This document shows positions 38,321 through 46,876 of a stretch of 64,000 nucleotides of DNA, in pieces. Every line of letters starts with the position of its first letter. Position 1 is the first letter of the stretch. Under the pieces are notes generated by a model. The model searched no databases, was not told the origin of the DNA, and worked only from the letters and a program-made list of their open reading frames with translations. This DNA is from Bradyrhizobium arachidis (GTDB lineage Bacteria; Pseudomonadota; Alphaproteobacteria; Rhizobiales; Xanthobacteraceae). The stretch covers positions 5,270,001 through 5,334,000 of the forward strand of contig NZ_CP030050.1 in NCBI RefSeq assembly GCF_015291705.1, given 5' to 3'. Both the position numbers and the translations under genes were made by a program.

Positions 38321-39205
38321 CTATCCGAACCGGTGCTCGGTGAGGCCCTGGGCGAGGCCGTGAATGGCAAGCACATGCCCGGCCTGTGGCTCGACGCGCA
38401 GCTGCTGCCGATCCAAGAATTTCCTGGCCGTTGTCACGAACAGCGTTTTGAGATCGCTGCCTCCAAAGCAAACGCAGGTCGGATTGGTCACCGGCAACGG
38501 GACGACGGTGTCGATCTGCCCGTCCGGCCGATAGCGCACCAGGCGGCCGCCCGAGAAGAAGGCCGTCCAGAGCCCGCCCGCGACATCGACGCAGGCGCCA
38601 TCAGGTCTTTCCTGCGAGGCGCTGTAGTCCGCGAACAGGCGCCGGTTGCGGACGACGCCGTCGTCGAGATCGAAGTCGAACATCCAGGTGCAATATCGCC
38701 GCGTGTCTGTGAAATAGAGCGTGCGATTGTCCGGCGAGAACGCGATCCCGTTGGTCACGATGACGTCGCCGAAGATGCGCATGACCTCACCGTCCGCGGT
38801 CACGCGATACAGTGAGCCGTTCGGACGATGCAGCTGATTGTCCATGGTGCCGATCCACAGCCGGCCGCGCGCGTCCACGCGGCCGTCGTTGAGGCGGTTG
38901 TCGAGGCCGCTTTCGACCTCGGTGACCGGCCGTGGAGCATCGGCCGAGCGGCGGTGGAGGGTCAGATCCTGCGCGAGCAGATGCGAGCCGTCCGCCGTCA
39001 GGGCCTGACTGCCGAGGAATTGGCAATCGTAGGAGGAAACCTGATGCGCGCCCGTCGCCGGATCGAAGGATTGATGCAGGCGGCCGTCGATATCGACCCA
39101 CCACAGCTTGCCGGTCCGGTCGCACCACAGCGGCGTCTCGCCGAGAATATCCGCGCTGGCGACCGCGGTCTCGACCCTGGCAGGGGAAATGGAAGTCACG
39201 GTCAT
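38321..39205 (-). CDS. SMP-30/gluconolactonase-type lactonase
   Basis: 294 residues of the six-bladed SMP-30 beta-propeller. The metal site is visible: Glu in ILGETPLW, Asn in VTNGIAFSPD, Asp in DGACVDVAGG and Asn in LDNRLNDGRVDARGRLWIG. These enzymes open sugar or other lactones. It reads in the same direction as the GntR regulator, 13 bases downstream of it, so regulator and lactonase probably form one operon divergent from the TRAP system. A lactone intermediate in the pathway of this island is inferred. Confidence 0.9.
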   Translation of the reverse strand: MTVTSISPARVETAVASADILGETPLWCDRTGKLWWVDIDGRLHQSFDPATGAHQVSSYDCQFLGSQALTADGSHLLAQDLTLHRRSADAPRPVTEVESGLDNRLNDGRVDARGRLWIGTMDNQLHRPNGSLYRVTADGEVMRIFGDVIVTNGIAFSPDNRTLYFTDTRRYCTWMFDFDLDDGVVRNRRLFADYSASQERPDGACVDVAGGLWTAFFSGGRLVRYRPDGQIDTVVPLPVTNPTCVCFGGSDLKTLFVTTARKFLDRQQLRVEPQAGHVLAIHGLAQGLTEHRFG

Positions 39206-39218
39206 GCCGGAAGCGCCG

Positions 39219-39878
39219 TCAGCTGCCCTTCCAGGCGGACAGCGCATGCGCGACGCAGCCGTTGATGTGCTCGCTGAGAACGGTGCGGGCGCGCTTGATG
39301 TCCCGCTTCAGGGCGCAATCCAGCAAGGCCTTGTGCTGGTTGATGGTCTCGGTGCCGCGATAGCGCAGCGCATAGCGAAAGTATTTGTCGAACACGATCG
39401 AATGGGTATGCATCAGTTCGCGCGACCCGCAAGCCGAGATCAGGGCCTGGTGAAATTCGCCGTCATAGCGCTTGCGCAGCTCGGGATCGTCGCCCTCCTT
39501 GAGGACAGTGCGCTCGGTGGCCGCCAGCTTGTGATGTGCTGACACCACGCGGGCTTCCCACTCGACGTCGCCGGCCCGAAACGACTCGGCCATCGCATGA
39601 TGCTCCAGGAGGATGCGCAGCTCGGCGAGCTCGCGCAGATTCTGGATCGAGACCGGCGCCACCTCGAAGCCGCGCTGGCCTTCGGCGACCACGAAACCTT
39701 CCGATGTCAGGCGATTGAGGATCTCGCGCAGGGTCGAGATGCTGACGCCGTAATCCTCCTTCATGGCATCGAGCTTGAGGCGCCCGGATGGCGTAAGCAC
39801 GCCGAAAATGATGTCGGACCGGATGCGCTGATAGCCGCTGTCGCCCGCCGACAAGGCCCGTTCCTCGAGTGCCGTCAT
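39219..39878 (-). CDS. GntR-family regulator, FCD (FadR) subgroup
   Basis: 219 residues. A winged helix at about 15-80 (YQRIRSDIIFGVLTPSGRLKLDAM, then GVSISTLREILNRLTSEGFV) is followed by an FCD ligand domain with metal-type histidines at FHQALISACGSREL, HTHSIVFDKYFRYA and NQHKALLDCAL. FCD regulators sense organic acids and usually repress catabolic genes until the ligand is present. It is divergent from the TRAP dctP gene across 225 bases, so it is the likely regulator of both directions. The ATG at 39878 is favoured over an upstream in-frame codon. Confidence 0.92.
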   Translation of the reverse strand: MTALEERALSAGDSGYQRIRSDIIFGVLTPSGRLKLDAMKEDYGVSISTLREILNRLTSEGFVVAEGQRGFEVAPVSIQNLRELAELRILLEHHAMAESFRAGDVEWEARVVSAHHKLAATERTVLKEGDDPELRKRYDGEFHQALISACGSRELMHTHSIVFDKYFRYALRYRGTETINQHKALLDCALKRDIKRARTVLSEHINGCVAHALSAWKGS

Positions 39879-39980
39879 GCCGTCTGATCCCGCTTGTCCG
39901 GCTCGTTCGCCCTCCCGCAAGGCACCGAACCATCAATGTTCCCAGCACTATAGCAGAAGTTCGACGTCTGACGTCTACAG

Positions 39981-40040
39981 GAATATCATATGAAATGTAT
40001 AATCTCCTTTGACATCGAAATATATGTATGATGTGTAAAT
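39981..40040 (+). promoter_or_regulatory. AT-rich promoter/operator region of the first TRAP operon
   Basis: An unusually AT-rich stretch in this high-GC genome, between the GntR gene and dctP. It contains a perfect TCATATGA palindrome (39986-39993) and a perfect -35 hexamer TTGACA (40009-40014), with only poor -10 candidates downstream. The location suits a GntR operator overlapping the dctP promoter. It is a sequence-based guess. Confidence 0.35.
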
Positions 40041-40103
40041 GAGCTGAGGGTGCGGGAAATAAGCGCGTAAGCCGCCGGTCGTGCCCGAGAGAACAGGGAG
40101 GAC

Positions 40104-41126
40104 ATGATGAGCTTGTTGGTACGGGCGCTGTCTGCGACGGCGATCTGCGTGGCGCTGACGGTCGGCGCATCCGCCGCCGATGACATCCAGGAGCGGACGA
40201 TCCGGTGGGGGCACCTCAACAACACCGATCACCCCGTCAGCTTCGGCGTGCAGAAGTTTGCCGAGATCCTGCTGGCCAAGAGCGGGGGCAAGATGAAGGT
40301 CCGCGAGTTCGCGGCCTCACAGCTCGGCAACGAGTTGCAGCAACAATCCGCGCTGCGCGGCGGCACCCAGGAGATGCTGTCGGCCTCGACGACGTCGCTT
40401 GCGACCGTCGTTCCGGAGTTCGGCCTGATCGATTTCCCGTTCCTGTTCAACACCACCGAGCAGGCCGACGCGCTCGCGACCGGCAAATTCGGCAAGGCGA
40501 TGCTCGAGACCTTGCCGTCCAAGAATCTGATCGGTCTCGGCTATTGGGGCCTGGGCTTTCGCAACGTCACCAACAGCACGCGACCCATCACCAAGGTCGA
40601 GGACTTCAGCGGCCTCAAGCTTCGCGTGATTCCGAACCCGGTCTATCTCGAAAGCTTCAGCGCCTTCAAAGCCAATCCGGTTCCGATGGCCTTCGGCGAA
40701 TTGTATTCGGCACTGGAGACCCGCACCGTCGACGGCCAGGAGAATCCCTACACGGTCATCCTCTCCAACAAGTTCTACGAAGTGCAGAAATACGTTTCTG
40801 CCACCAACCACACCTTCACCCTCAACATCATCCTGGTGAGCAAGGCGTTCTGGGACAAGCTGTCGCCGACCGAGCAGCGCCTGATGCGCGAGGCCTATGA
40901 GGAAAGCCGCGGCTACCAGAAGGAGCAGACGCGGCTGCAGACCGAAAAGGCGCTGGCGGAATTGCAGGCCAAGGGCATGCAGTACAACGCGATCGCCCCT
41001 GAGGAGACCGACCGCATGCGCAAGACGGTACAGCCGGTCGTAGACAAGATTTCCGCCAATCTTCGCGCCGAGACGGTGAAGCTGTTCAACGACGAGGTCG
41101 AGCGCATCCGCAAGGACGTGAAGTAG
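40104..41126 (+). CDS. TRAP transporter solute-binding protein DctP
   Basis: 340 residues with a Sec signal peptide (about 1-24). DctP fold landmarks are RWGHLNNTDHP, GGTQEMLS, the ligand-carboxylate arginine region LKLRVIPNPVYLESF, and PFGELYSALETRTVDGQENP (here MAFGELYSAL). It captures an organic acid in the periplasm for the DctQM pair that follows. The ATG has AGGGAGG 3 bases upstream. It is the first gene of a run continuing to the FAD dehydrogenase at 46790. Confidence 0.94.
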   Translation: MMSLLVRALSATAICVALTVGASAADDIQERTIRWGHLNNTDHPVSFGVQKFAEILLAKSGGKMKVREFAASQLGNELQQQSALRGGTQEMLSASTTSLATVVPEFGLIDFPFLFNTTEQADALATGKFGKAMLETLPSKNLIGLGYWGLGFRNVTNSTRPITKVEDFSGLKLRVIPNPVYLESFSAFKANPVPMAFGELYSALETRTVDGQENPYTVILSNKFYEVQKYVSATNHTFTLNIILVSKAFWDKLSPTEQRLMREAYEESRGYQKEQTRLQTEKALAELQAKGMQYNAIAPEETDRMRKTVQPVVDKISANLRAETVKLFNDEVERIRKDVK

Positions 41127-41202
41127 CCGGCTTCTCCATCACGGAAGGCGGCGGAGCCGGCCGTCGGGCGGCTCACATCTCCCATTTGCCTGGACGTCAC
41201 GC

Positions 41203-41712
41203 ATGGCGCGCTTTCTCGACCTCTATTGCTCGTTCCTCAAGGCCGTCATTGCGGCGTGTCTTGCGGTCATGGTGGTGCTGGTGTTCGGCAATGTGGTGCT
41301 GCGTTACGGCTTCAACTCCGGCATCACCCTCTCCGAGGAGCTGTCGCGCTGGCTGCTGGTGTGGCTGACCTTCCTCGGCGCCATCGTCGCACTGCGCGAG
41401 CACGCCCATCTCGGCGTCGACACCCTGGTCCGGATGCTGCCGGCCGCGGGCAAGCGGATCTGCTTCGTCATCAATTATGGCCTGATGCTGTTTGCCGACT
41501 GGCTGCTGCTCTCCGGCAGCTGGCGCCAGACCCTCATCAACATCGACGACCGCGCGCCGGCCACCGGCCTGTCGATGGCGATCTTCTACGCCGTCGGCGT
41601 GATCTTCGGCGTGTCGGCCGCGGTGATCCTTCTCTACGACCTCTACCGGGTGATCAGCGGGCAGGCGAGCGAGGAGGACATGGTGGCCGTCCGGGAATCG
41701 GAGGAGCAGTGA
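41203..41712 (+). CDS. TRAP transporter small permease DctQ
   Basis: 169 residues with four membrane helices and the DctQ signature NVVLRYGFNSGITLSEELSRWLLVWLTFLGA. It pairs with the large permease encoded 55 bases downstream. The start ATG lies 76 bases after dctP. This system belongs to the sodium- or proton-driven TRAP family, not an ABC importer. Confidence 0.94.
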   Translation: MARFLDLYCSFLKAVIAACLAVMVVLVFGNVVLRYGFNSGITLSEELSRWLLVWLTFLGAIVALREHAHLGVDTLVRMLPAAGKRICFVINYGLMLFADWLLLSGSWRQTLINIDDRAPATGLSMAIFYAVGVIFGVSAAVILLYDLYRVISGQASEEDMVAVRESEEQ

Positions 41713-41767
41713 TGTCATCCATTGCCCTCGCATTCGCTCATCCCGTTCGCGTCACTGGGATCATGCC

Positions 41768-43048
41768 ATGACGATCGCCGTCTTCACCATCTCGCTGCTC
41801 GGCGCCATGGCGCTGGGGATGCCGATCGCGTTTGCGCTCCTCATCTGCGGCGTCGCGCTGATGAGCACGATCGACATGTTCGATTCCCAGATCGTGGCGC
41901 AGAACGTCATCAACGGCGCGGACAGCTTTCCGCTGATGGCGATCCCGTTCTTCATGCTCGCCGGCGAGATCATGAACAAGGGCGGGCTGGCCAAGCGCAT
42001 CGTCAATGTCGCCCTCGTTGCGGTCGGGCACTTCAGGGGCGGCCTCGGCTACGTTACGATTCTGGCGGCCTGCATCCTGTCGTCGCTCTCGGGGTCCGCC
42101 GCCGCCGACGCTGCTGCGCTCGCGGCGCTGCTGGTGCCGATGATGGTGGCGGCAGGACACAAGAAGACCTACGCGGCCGGTCTCGTGGCCGCCGGCGGCG
42201 TCATCGGCCCGGTCATTCCGCCCAGCATCGGCTTCGTGATCTTCGGCGTTGCCGCCAACGTCTCGATCTCAAAACTGTTTCTCGCCGGCATCGTGCCCGG
42301 CCTGCTGCTGGGATTGGGCCTCTGCGGTGCATGGTACTGGGTCGTGCGCAAGGAGAACCTGTCACCGCCGCCGCGGGCCTCGCTGCGCGAGATCCTGCAC
42401 GCCATCATCGACGGCTTCTGGGCGCTGATGCTGCCCGGCATCATCATTGTCGGCCTGCGCTTCGGCATCTTCACGCCGACCGAGGCCGGCGTTGTCGTCG
42501 CGGTCTATTCGCTGTTCGTCGCGACCTGCGTCTATCGCGAGCTGAAATGGTCGGAGGTCTACGCAGTCCTGGTCTCGTCCGCCGTGACCACGAGTGTCGT
42601 CATGTTCCTGGTCGCCGCGGCTTTGGTGTCGTCCTGGCTCATCACGGTGTCCGAGATCTCCGCCCAGGTCGTCGATCTTCTGAAGCCGTTCATGGGCAAC
42701 AACACGATCCTGATGCTGGCGATCATGGTGGTCGTGGTGATCGTGGGCACGGCGCTCGACATGACGCCGACGATCCTGATCCTGACGCCGATCCTGATGC
42801 CGATCATCAAGGCGGCGCATATCGACCCCGTCTATTTCGGCGTGCTGTTCATCATCAACAATTCCATCGGCCTGATCACGCCGCCGGTCGGCATCGTGCT
42901 CAACGTCGTCTGCGGCGTCTCCAGGATCAGCATGGAGGACATCATCAAGGGCGTCTGGCCGTTCATGATCGCGCAGCTGATCGTCCTGTTCGCGATGGTG
43001 CTGTTCCCGGGACTGGTGACGGTTCCGGCGAAATGGTTCGGCGGCTAA
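41768..43048 (+). CDS. TRAP transporter large permease DctM
   Basis: 426 residues with about 12 helices and the DctM pattern: PLMAIPFFMLAGEIMNKGG, LSGSAAADAAALAALLVPMM, GGVIGPVIPPSIGFVIFG, and near the end IIKAAHIDPVYFGVLFIINNSIGLITPPVGIVLNV. It carries the solute across the inner membrane. The AroQ-like gene starts 29 bases downstream, so transport and metabolism genes are probably one transcript. Confidence 0.95.
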   Translation: MTIAVFTISLLGAMALGMPIAFALLICGVALMSTIDMFDSQIVAQNVINGADSFPLMAIPFFMLAGEIMNKGGLAKRIVNVALVAVGHFRGGLGYVTILAACILSSLSGSAAADAAALAALLVPMMVAAGHKKTYAAGLVAAGGVIGPVIPPSIGFVIFGVAANVSISKLFLAGIVPGLLLGLGLCGAWYWVVRKENLSPPPRASLREILHAIIDGFWALMLPGIIIVGLRFGIFTPTEAGVVVAVYSLFVATCVYRELKWSEVYAVLVSSAVTTSVVMFLVAAALVSSWLITVSEISAQVVDLLKPFMGNNTILMLAIMVVVVIVGTALDMTPTILILTPILMPIIKAAHIDPVYFGVLFIINNSIGLITPPVGIVLNVVCGVSRISMEDIIKGVWPFMIAQLIVLFAMVLFPGLVTVPAKWFGG

Positions 43049-43077
43049 TCGGGCAGCGTTGGCAAAGGAGAGCGAAA

Positions 43078-43572
43078 ATGGCCGCACGGATCATGATCCT
43101 CAATGGACCCAATCTCAATTTCCTCGGCATCCGCGAGCCCCATATCTACGGCTCGACGACGCTGAAAGAAATCGAGGACAGCTGCCAGGCGCTGGCCGGC
43201 CAGCTCGGCGTGTCGATCTCGTTCCACCAGTCCAACATGGAAGGCGAGCTCGTCGGCCTGATCCAGTCCGCCCATGGCAAGGCGGATGCGATCATCATGA
43301 ACCCGGCGGGCTATTCCTTCACGTCGATCGCGCTGATCGATGCGCTGAAGATCTTCGAGGGCGTCAAGATCGAGGTTCACATCTCGAACATCCATGCGCG
43401 CGACGAGCTGCACCGCCATTCGATCACCTCGAGTGCCTCCACGGCGGTCATTTGCGGCCTTGGCCCATACGGCTATCTCGCCGCGATGCTGGCGGTCGTG
43501 CAGCGGCTTGGGCAATTGCCCGAAACGATCCCGCCGGCCCTGCATGGGCTTGCGGCGGCCGGCAAGGCGTAA
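43078..43572 (+). CDS. Type II 3-dehydroquinase (AroQ)-like enzyme, altered site
   Basis: 164 residues aligning with type II dehydroquinases without gaps in the core. Catalytic Arg19 and Tyr24 (GIREPHIYG) and Asn75, Asp88 and His101 are kept. The substrate-contacting positions 81 and 112, His and Arg in the M. tuberculosis enzyme as I recall it, are Phe81 (AGYSFTS) and His112 (RDELHRHS). It may dehydrate 3-dehydroquinate, or a modified cyclic acid. Its place inside a TRAP catabolic operon argues for a degradative, not biosynthetic, role. The ribosome site AAAGGAG is clear. Confidence 0.88.
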   Translation: MAARIMILNGPNLNFLGIREPHIYGSTTLKEIEDSCQALAGQLGVSISFHQSNMEGELVGLIQSAHGKADAIIMNPAGYSFTSIALIDALKIFEGVKIEVHISNIHARDELHRHSITSSASTAVICGLGPYGYLAAMLAVVQRLGQLPETIPPALHGLAAAGKA

Positions 43573-43586
43573 GCAGGGAGCGGGCT

Positions 43587-44243
43587 ATGCGCGGAGCGGG
43601 ATTTCTCGCGATCTGGAGCGACGTCGAGGCGCACGATCTGACCGATTACCGGCACTGGCTGACGCGCGAGCACACCACCGAGCGAGTGACAACCAAGGGC
43701 TTTCTGGCGTCGCGCGTCTTCCGCGCCGCGCGGGACGACATCAACCGCTTCTTCATCCTGTACGAGCTCGAAGCGCCCGAGGTCCTCGACGGCGAGGCTT
43801 ATCTCGCGCGCCTCAACGCACCGAGCCCGTGGTCGCAGCGCATCATGCCGAAGCTCGGCTACTTCATCCGCGGCGGCGGCGTCATGGTCGCGCGGGCAGG
43901 GCGAGGCGAGGGGGCCACGATCACGGCGCTGCGGATCGAGGCGTTGCCTGAAAACCCGCAGAAGCTGGCCGAGGCGCTCGTCGCCTGCGACGGAATTGCC
44001 GCCGTGCAGATCGGCGCAACCGACGAGGCGCGGACGTCGGTTCAGACAACGGAGAAAGGCATGCGGAAGGACGAGGGCTTCTTCGCGGGGCTGTTGCTGA
44101 TCGAGGCGCTCGACGAGGCCTCGCTCGACGCTACATTGCAGCAGGCGCGCAGGATTGCGCCCGAGGTCATGGACCGCGCCAGCGAGGCGGAGGTATATCA
44201 GGCCATGTTCGCGCTCGACGCCCGCATCGCGGATTTCGGCTGA
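43587..44243 (+). CDS. Unrecognised protein, two alpha-beta half domains
   Basis: 218 residues, no signal peptide and no membrane helix. The N-terminal half (GFLAIWSDVEAHDLTDYRHWLTREHTTERVTT) and the C-terminal half (GFFAGLLLIEALDEASLDATLQQAR) each look like a ferredoxin-like dimeric barrel of the EthD/DABB kind, based on predicted strand-helix alternation. Function unknown. It sits between the AroQ-like and TIM-barrel genes, ends with TGATG overlap into the latter, and has a GGGAG ribosome site, so it is a genuine member of the pathway. Confidence 0.75.
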   Translation: MRGAGFLAIWSDVEAHDLTDYRHWLTREHTTERVTTKGFLASRVFRAARDDINRFFILYELEAPEVLDGEAYLARLNAPSPWSQRIMPKLGYFIRGGGVMVARAGRGEGATITALRIEALPENPQKLAEALVACDGIAAVQIGATDEARTSVQTTEKGMRKDEGFFAGLLLIEALDEASLDATLQQARRIAPEVMDRASEAEVYQAMFALDARIADFG

Positions 44244-45061
44244 TGGCCAGTTTCTCGCTCGCCGCGCTCACCGTGCTCGAGCTCGCGCCGCCGGAGATGA
44301 TCACCCTGGCAGCCCGCTGCGGCTACGACCAAGTCGGCCTGAGGCTGTTGCCTGCCACGCCGGACGGGATCGCCTATCGCCTGATGGACGACGCGCCGCT
44401 CCTGCGGGAGACCTTGCGGCGATTGGAGTCGACCGGCGTGACCGTGGCGGATCTCGAGGTCGTTGCGTTCAGGCCGGAGACGGACGTTGCGTCCTTCACG
44501 CCCTTCTTCGAGGCCGGCGCCCGCCTCGGCGCCAGGCACATTCTCGTCGCTGCCTACGACCCGGATCTGGCACGGTTCTCCGATCGCTATCGGCAGTTTT
44601 GCGAAGTGGCGGCAAAGTACGGCCTGACGTCCGATCTCGAATTCATGCCCTGGACCTGCGTCCCGGACCTGAAGACCGCAATGCGGATCGTCGCCGAGGT
44701 CGATCATCCCGCAGCCGGCATCCTGGTCGATGCCCTGCATTTCGATCGGTCGCAAAGCTCTCTCGCGGATCTTCGCACCATCGAGGTCGAGCGGCTTCAC
44801 TACTGGCAACTCTGCGACGGCCCTGCCGAACGTCCGGCGACGACTGAGCAGCTCATCCATGCCGCGCGCGAGGAGCGGATGTTTCCGGGCGAGGGCGGCA
44901 TCGATCTCGTCGGCTTGACGAAGGCGATGCCGGAGGGCCTGACCATCAGTATCGAGGTGCCGACCGTCCAGCTGGCGAAGACGGTCGATGCCGATACGCG
45001 GGCGCGTCGGGCTCTCGCGGCGGGCAGGGCCGTGGTCGAAAGGGCGCGCGCGGCGGCGTGA
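44243..45061 (+). CDS. Sugar phosphate isomerase/epimerase-type TIM-barrel protein
   Basis: 272 residues of the xylose isomerase-like TIM-barrel family (AP_endonuc_2). Probable metal ligands are the Glu in SDLEFMPWT, the Asp in ILVDALHFDRS and the Glu in ISIEVPTV. Members include epimerases, inosose dehydratases and 3-dehydroshikimate dehydratases. The last would fit directly after a dehydroquinase, giving protocatechuate, but the sequence does not settle which reaction it is. Translationally coupled to the previous gene. Confidence 0.82.
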   Translation: MASFSLAALTVLELAPPEMITLAARCGYDQVGLRLLPATPDGIAYRLMDDAPLLRETLRRLESTGVTVADLEVVAFRPETDVASFTPFFEAGARLGARHILVAAYDPDLARFSDRYRQFCEVAAKYGLTSDLEFMPWTCVPDLKTAMRIVAEVDHPAAGILVDALHFDRSQSSLADLRTIEVERLHYWQLCDGPAERPATTEQLIHAAREERMFPGEGGIDLVGLTKAMPEGLTISIEVPTVQLAKTVDADTRARRALAAGRAVVERARAAA

Positions 45062-45077
45062 GAGAAGGTGGCTCGGG

Positions 45078-46790
45078 ATGGCGCAAGCCGATCGCTCCTG
45101 GGACGTTGAAACCGATCTCTTGGTCGTCGGCGCCGGTGCGGCCGGCATGACCGCCGCGCTGGTTGGTGCCCTCGAAGGGCTCAACGTCATCCTCTGCGAG
45201 AAGTCGGACATGGTGGGCGGAACCACCGCGACCTCCGCCGGGACAGTCTGGATTCCGGGCAACCTGCAGGGACAGCGCGCCGGCACGCCTGATACGGTCG
45301 AGGCCGCGCGTACCTATCTTGCCGCGATGCTTGGCGAGCAAGCGACCGACCAACGCGTGGACATGTTCCTCAAGATGGGTCCGGTCGTTCTCGACTATCT
45401 CGAGCAAAAGACGAGCGTCCGGTTCGCGGCGCCTCCGGTCCACCCCGACTACAAGCACCTTCCGGGCGCCGCGATCGGCGGCCGCGCACTCGGAGCCGTT
45501 CCGTTCGACGGCCGCAAGCTCGGCGACGATTTTGCCCGCATCAGGCCACCGCGCCGCGAGTTCATGGTTCTCGGCGGCATGATGGTCGGCAAAGCCGACA
45601 TTCCCGCGCTGCTCGCTCCCTTTCGCAGCTGGGCGAATTTTCGGCACGTCGCCGGTCTGCTCACCCGGCATGCGCTGGATCGCATCAACCACAAGCGCGG
45701 AACGCGCCTGATCATGGGCAATGCGCTCGTCGCGAGGCTCTTTGACAGTGTGCGCCGGGCCGGCGTCACTGTGCGGTTTGAGACCGGGCTTCGCGAGCTC
45801 ATATGCGACGGCGACGAGATCGTCGGTGCGGTTCTTTCGTCTCCGGCGGGAGAGCTGAGGATACGCGCCCGCAGAGGCGTGGTACTGGCAAGCGGAGGCA
45901 TCGGCTGGAGCCGCGAGCTTCGCGAACGGCTGTTTCCGGAACCGGCGCGCCGCTTTTCGCTCGCGCCGACGTCGAACACGGGCGACGGTATCCTGGCAGC
46001 CGAGCGCATCAACGCCGCCATCACGCGTGACCTCGACAGTCCGGCCCTGTGGATGCCGAGCTCGGTGATGGCGCAGGCGGACGGCCATGTGTCGGTATTC
46101 CCGCACATCATGCTCGATCGGGCCAAACCGGGACTGCTGGCCGTCAACAGATCGGGCCGCCGCTTCGTGAACGAGGCCGATTCCTACCACGACTTCGTGG
46201 CCGCGATGCTGCGATCGAACGCACCGTCTTCAATTCCAGCCTTCCTGATCTGCGATCGGACCTTCATCAGGGATTTCGGCATCGGGCTCGTTCACCCCGG
46301 CACCCGGAACCTGAATGAGTTCGTACAAGCCAATTATTTGGTCGAGGCGGAGACGATCGCGCAGCTGGCGCAAAAGATCGGCGTCGATGCCGGGCAGCTT
46401 GCTGCGACGGTGGAGCGATACAATCGCTACGCCGACTCCGGGGTCGACGAAGATTTCGGTCGCGGTTCAAGCCCGCTCAATCGCTTCAACGGCGATCCCC
46501 TGACCGGCCCCAATCCCTGCCTGCGGCGGATCGGCCCGGGCCCGTATTATTCGGTCGCCGTGTGGCCGTCGGATCTTGCCAGCAGCGCCGGCTTGCGCAC
46601 GGATTCGAGCGCACGGGTGTTGTCTCGCGATGGGAAGATCCTGTCCGGACTATACGCGGTCGGGACCGATGCTTCCTCGATCTTCCGCGGCACGTACCCG
46701 GGGCCCGGCACGATGATCGGGCTCGCCATCGTGTTCGGCTGGTGTGCTGCGATGGATGCGGCCGGAGGCAGCTGTGCTACGCCGGAGTAG
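45078..46790 (+). CDS. FAD-dependent dehydrogenase, fumarate reductase/ketosteroid type
   Basis: 570 residues. The FAD-binding motif VVGAGAAGMTAALVGALEG lies near residue 17, a GGTTATSAGTVWIPGN segment follows (typical of ketosteroid dehydrogenases and their relatives), and the C-terminal flavin contact is GLYAVGTDASSIFRGTYPGPGTMIG. Such enzymes oxidise or reduce C-C or C-OH groups next to a carbonyl. Here it may carry the oxidation step for the imported cyclic acid. The ATG follows AGAAGGTGG by 7 bases. It is the last gene of the island. Confidence 0.85.
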   Translation: MAQADRSWDVETDLLVVGAGAAGMTAALVGALEGLNVILCEKSDMVGGTTATSAGTVWIPGNLQGQRAGTPDTVEAARTYLAAMLGEQATDQRVDMFLKMGPVVLDYLEQKTSVRFAAPPVHPDYKHLPGAAIGGRALGAVPFDGRKLGDDFARIRPPRREFMVLGGMMVGKADIPALLAPFRSWANFRHVAGLLTRHALDRINHKRGTRLIMGNALVARLFDSVRRAGVTVRFETGLRELICDGDEIVGAVLSSPAGELRIRARRGVVLASGGIGWSRELRERLFPEPARRFSLAPTSNTGDGILAAERINAAITRDLDSPALWMPSSVMAQADGHVSVFPHIMLDRAKPGLLAVNRSGRRFVNEADSYHDFVAAMLRSNAPSSIPAFLICDRTFIRDFGIGLVHPGTRNLNEFVQANYLVEAETIAQLAQKIGVDAGQLAATVERYNRYADSGVDEDFGRGSSPLNRFNGDPLTGPNPCLRRIGPGPYYSVAVWPSDLASSAGLRTDSSARVLSRDGKILSGLYAVGTDASSIFRGTYPGPGTMIGLAIVFGWCAAMDAAGGSCATPE

Positions 46791-46876
46791 GGCTCCTGCA
46801 ATTCTTTGCCGGATGAACCTTCGCGCCCGGCGCCGGCACAAAGACTGGAGATCGCTCCGACCCGCCTGGAATTGCC

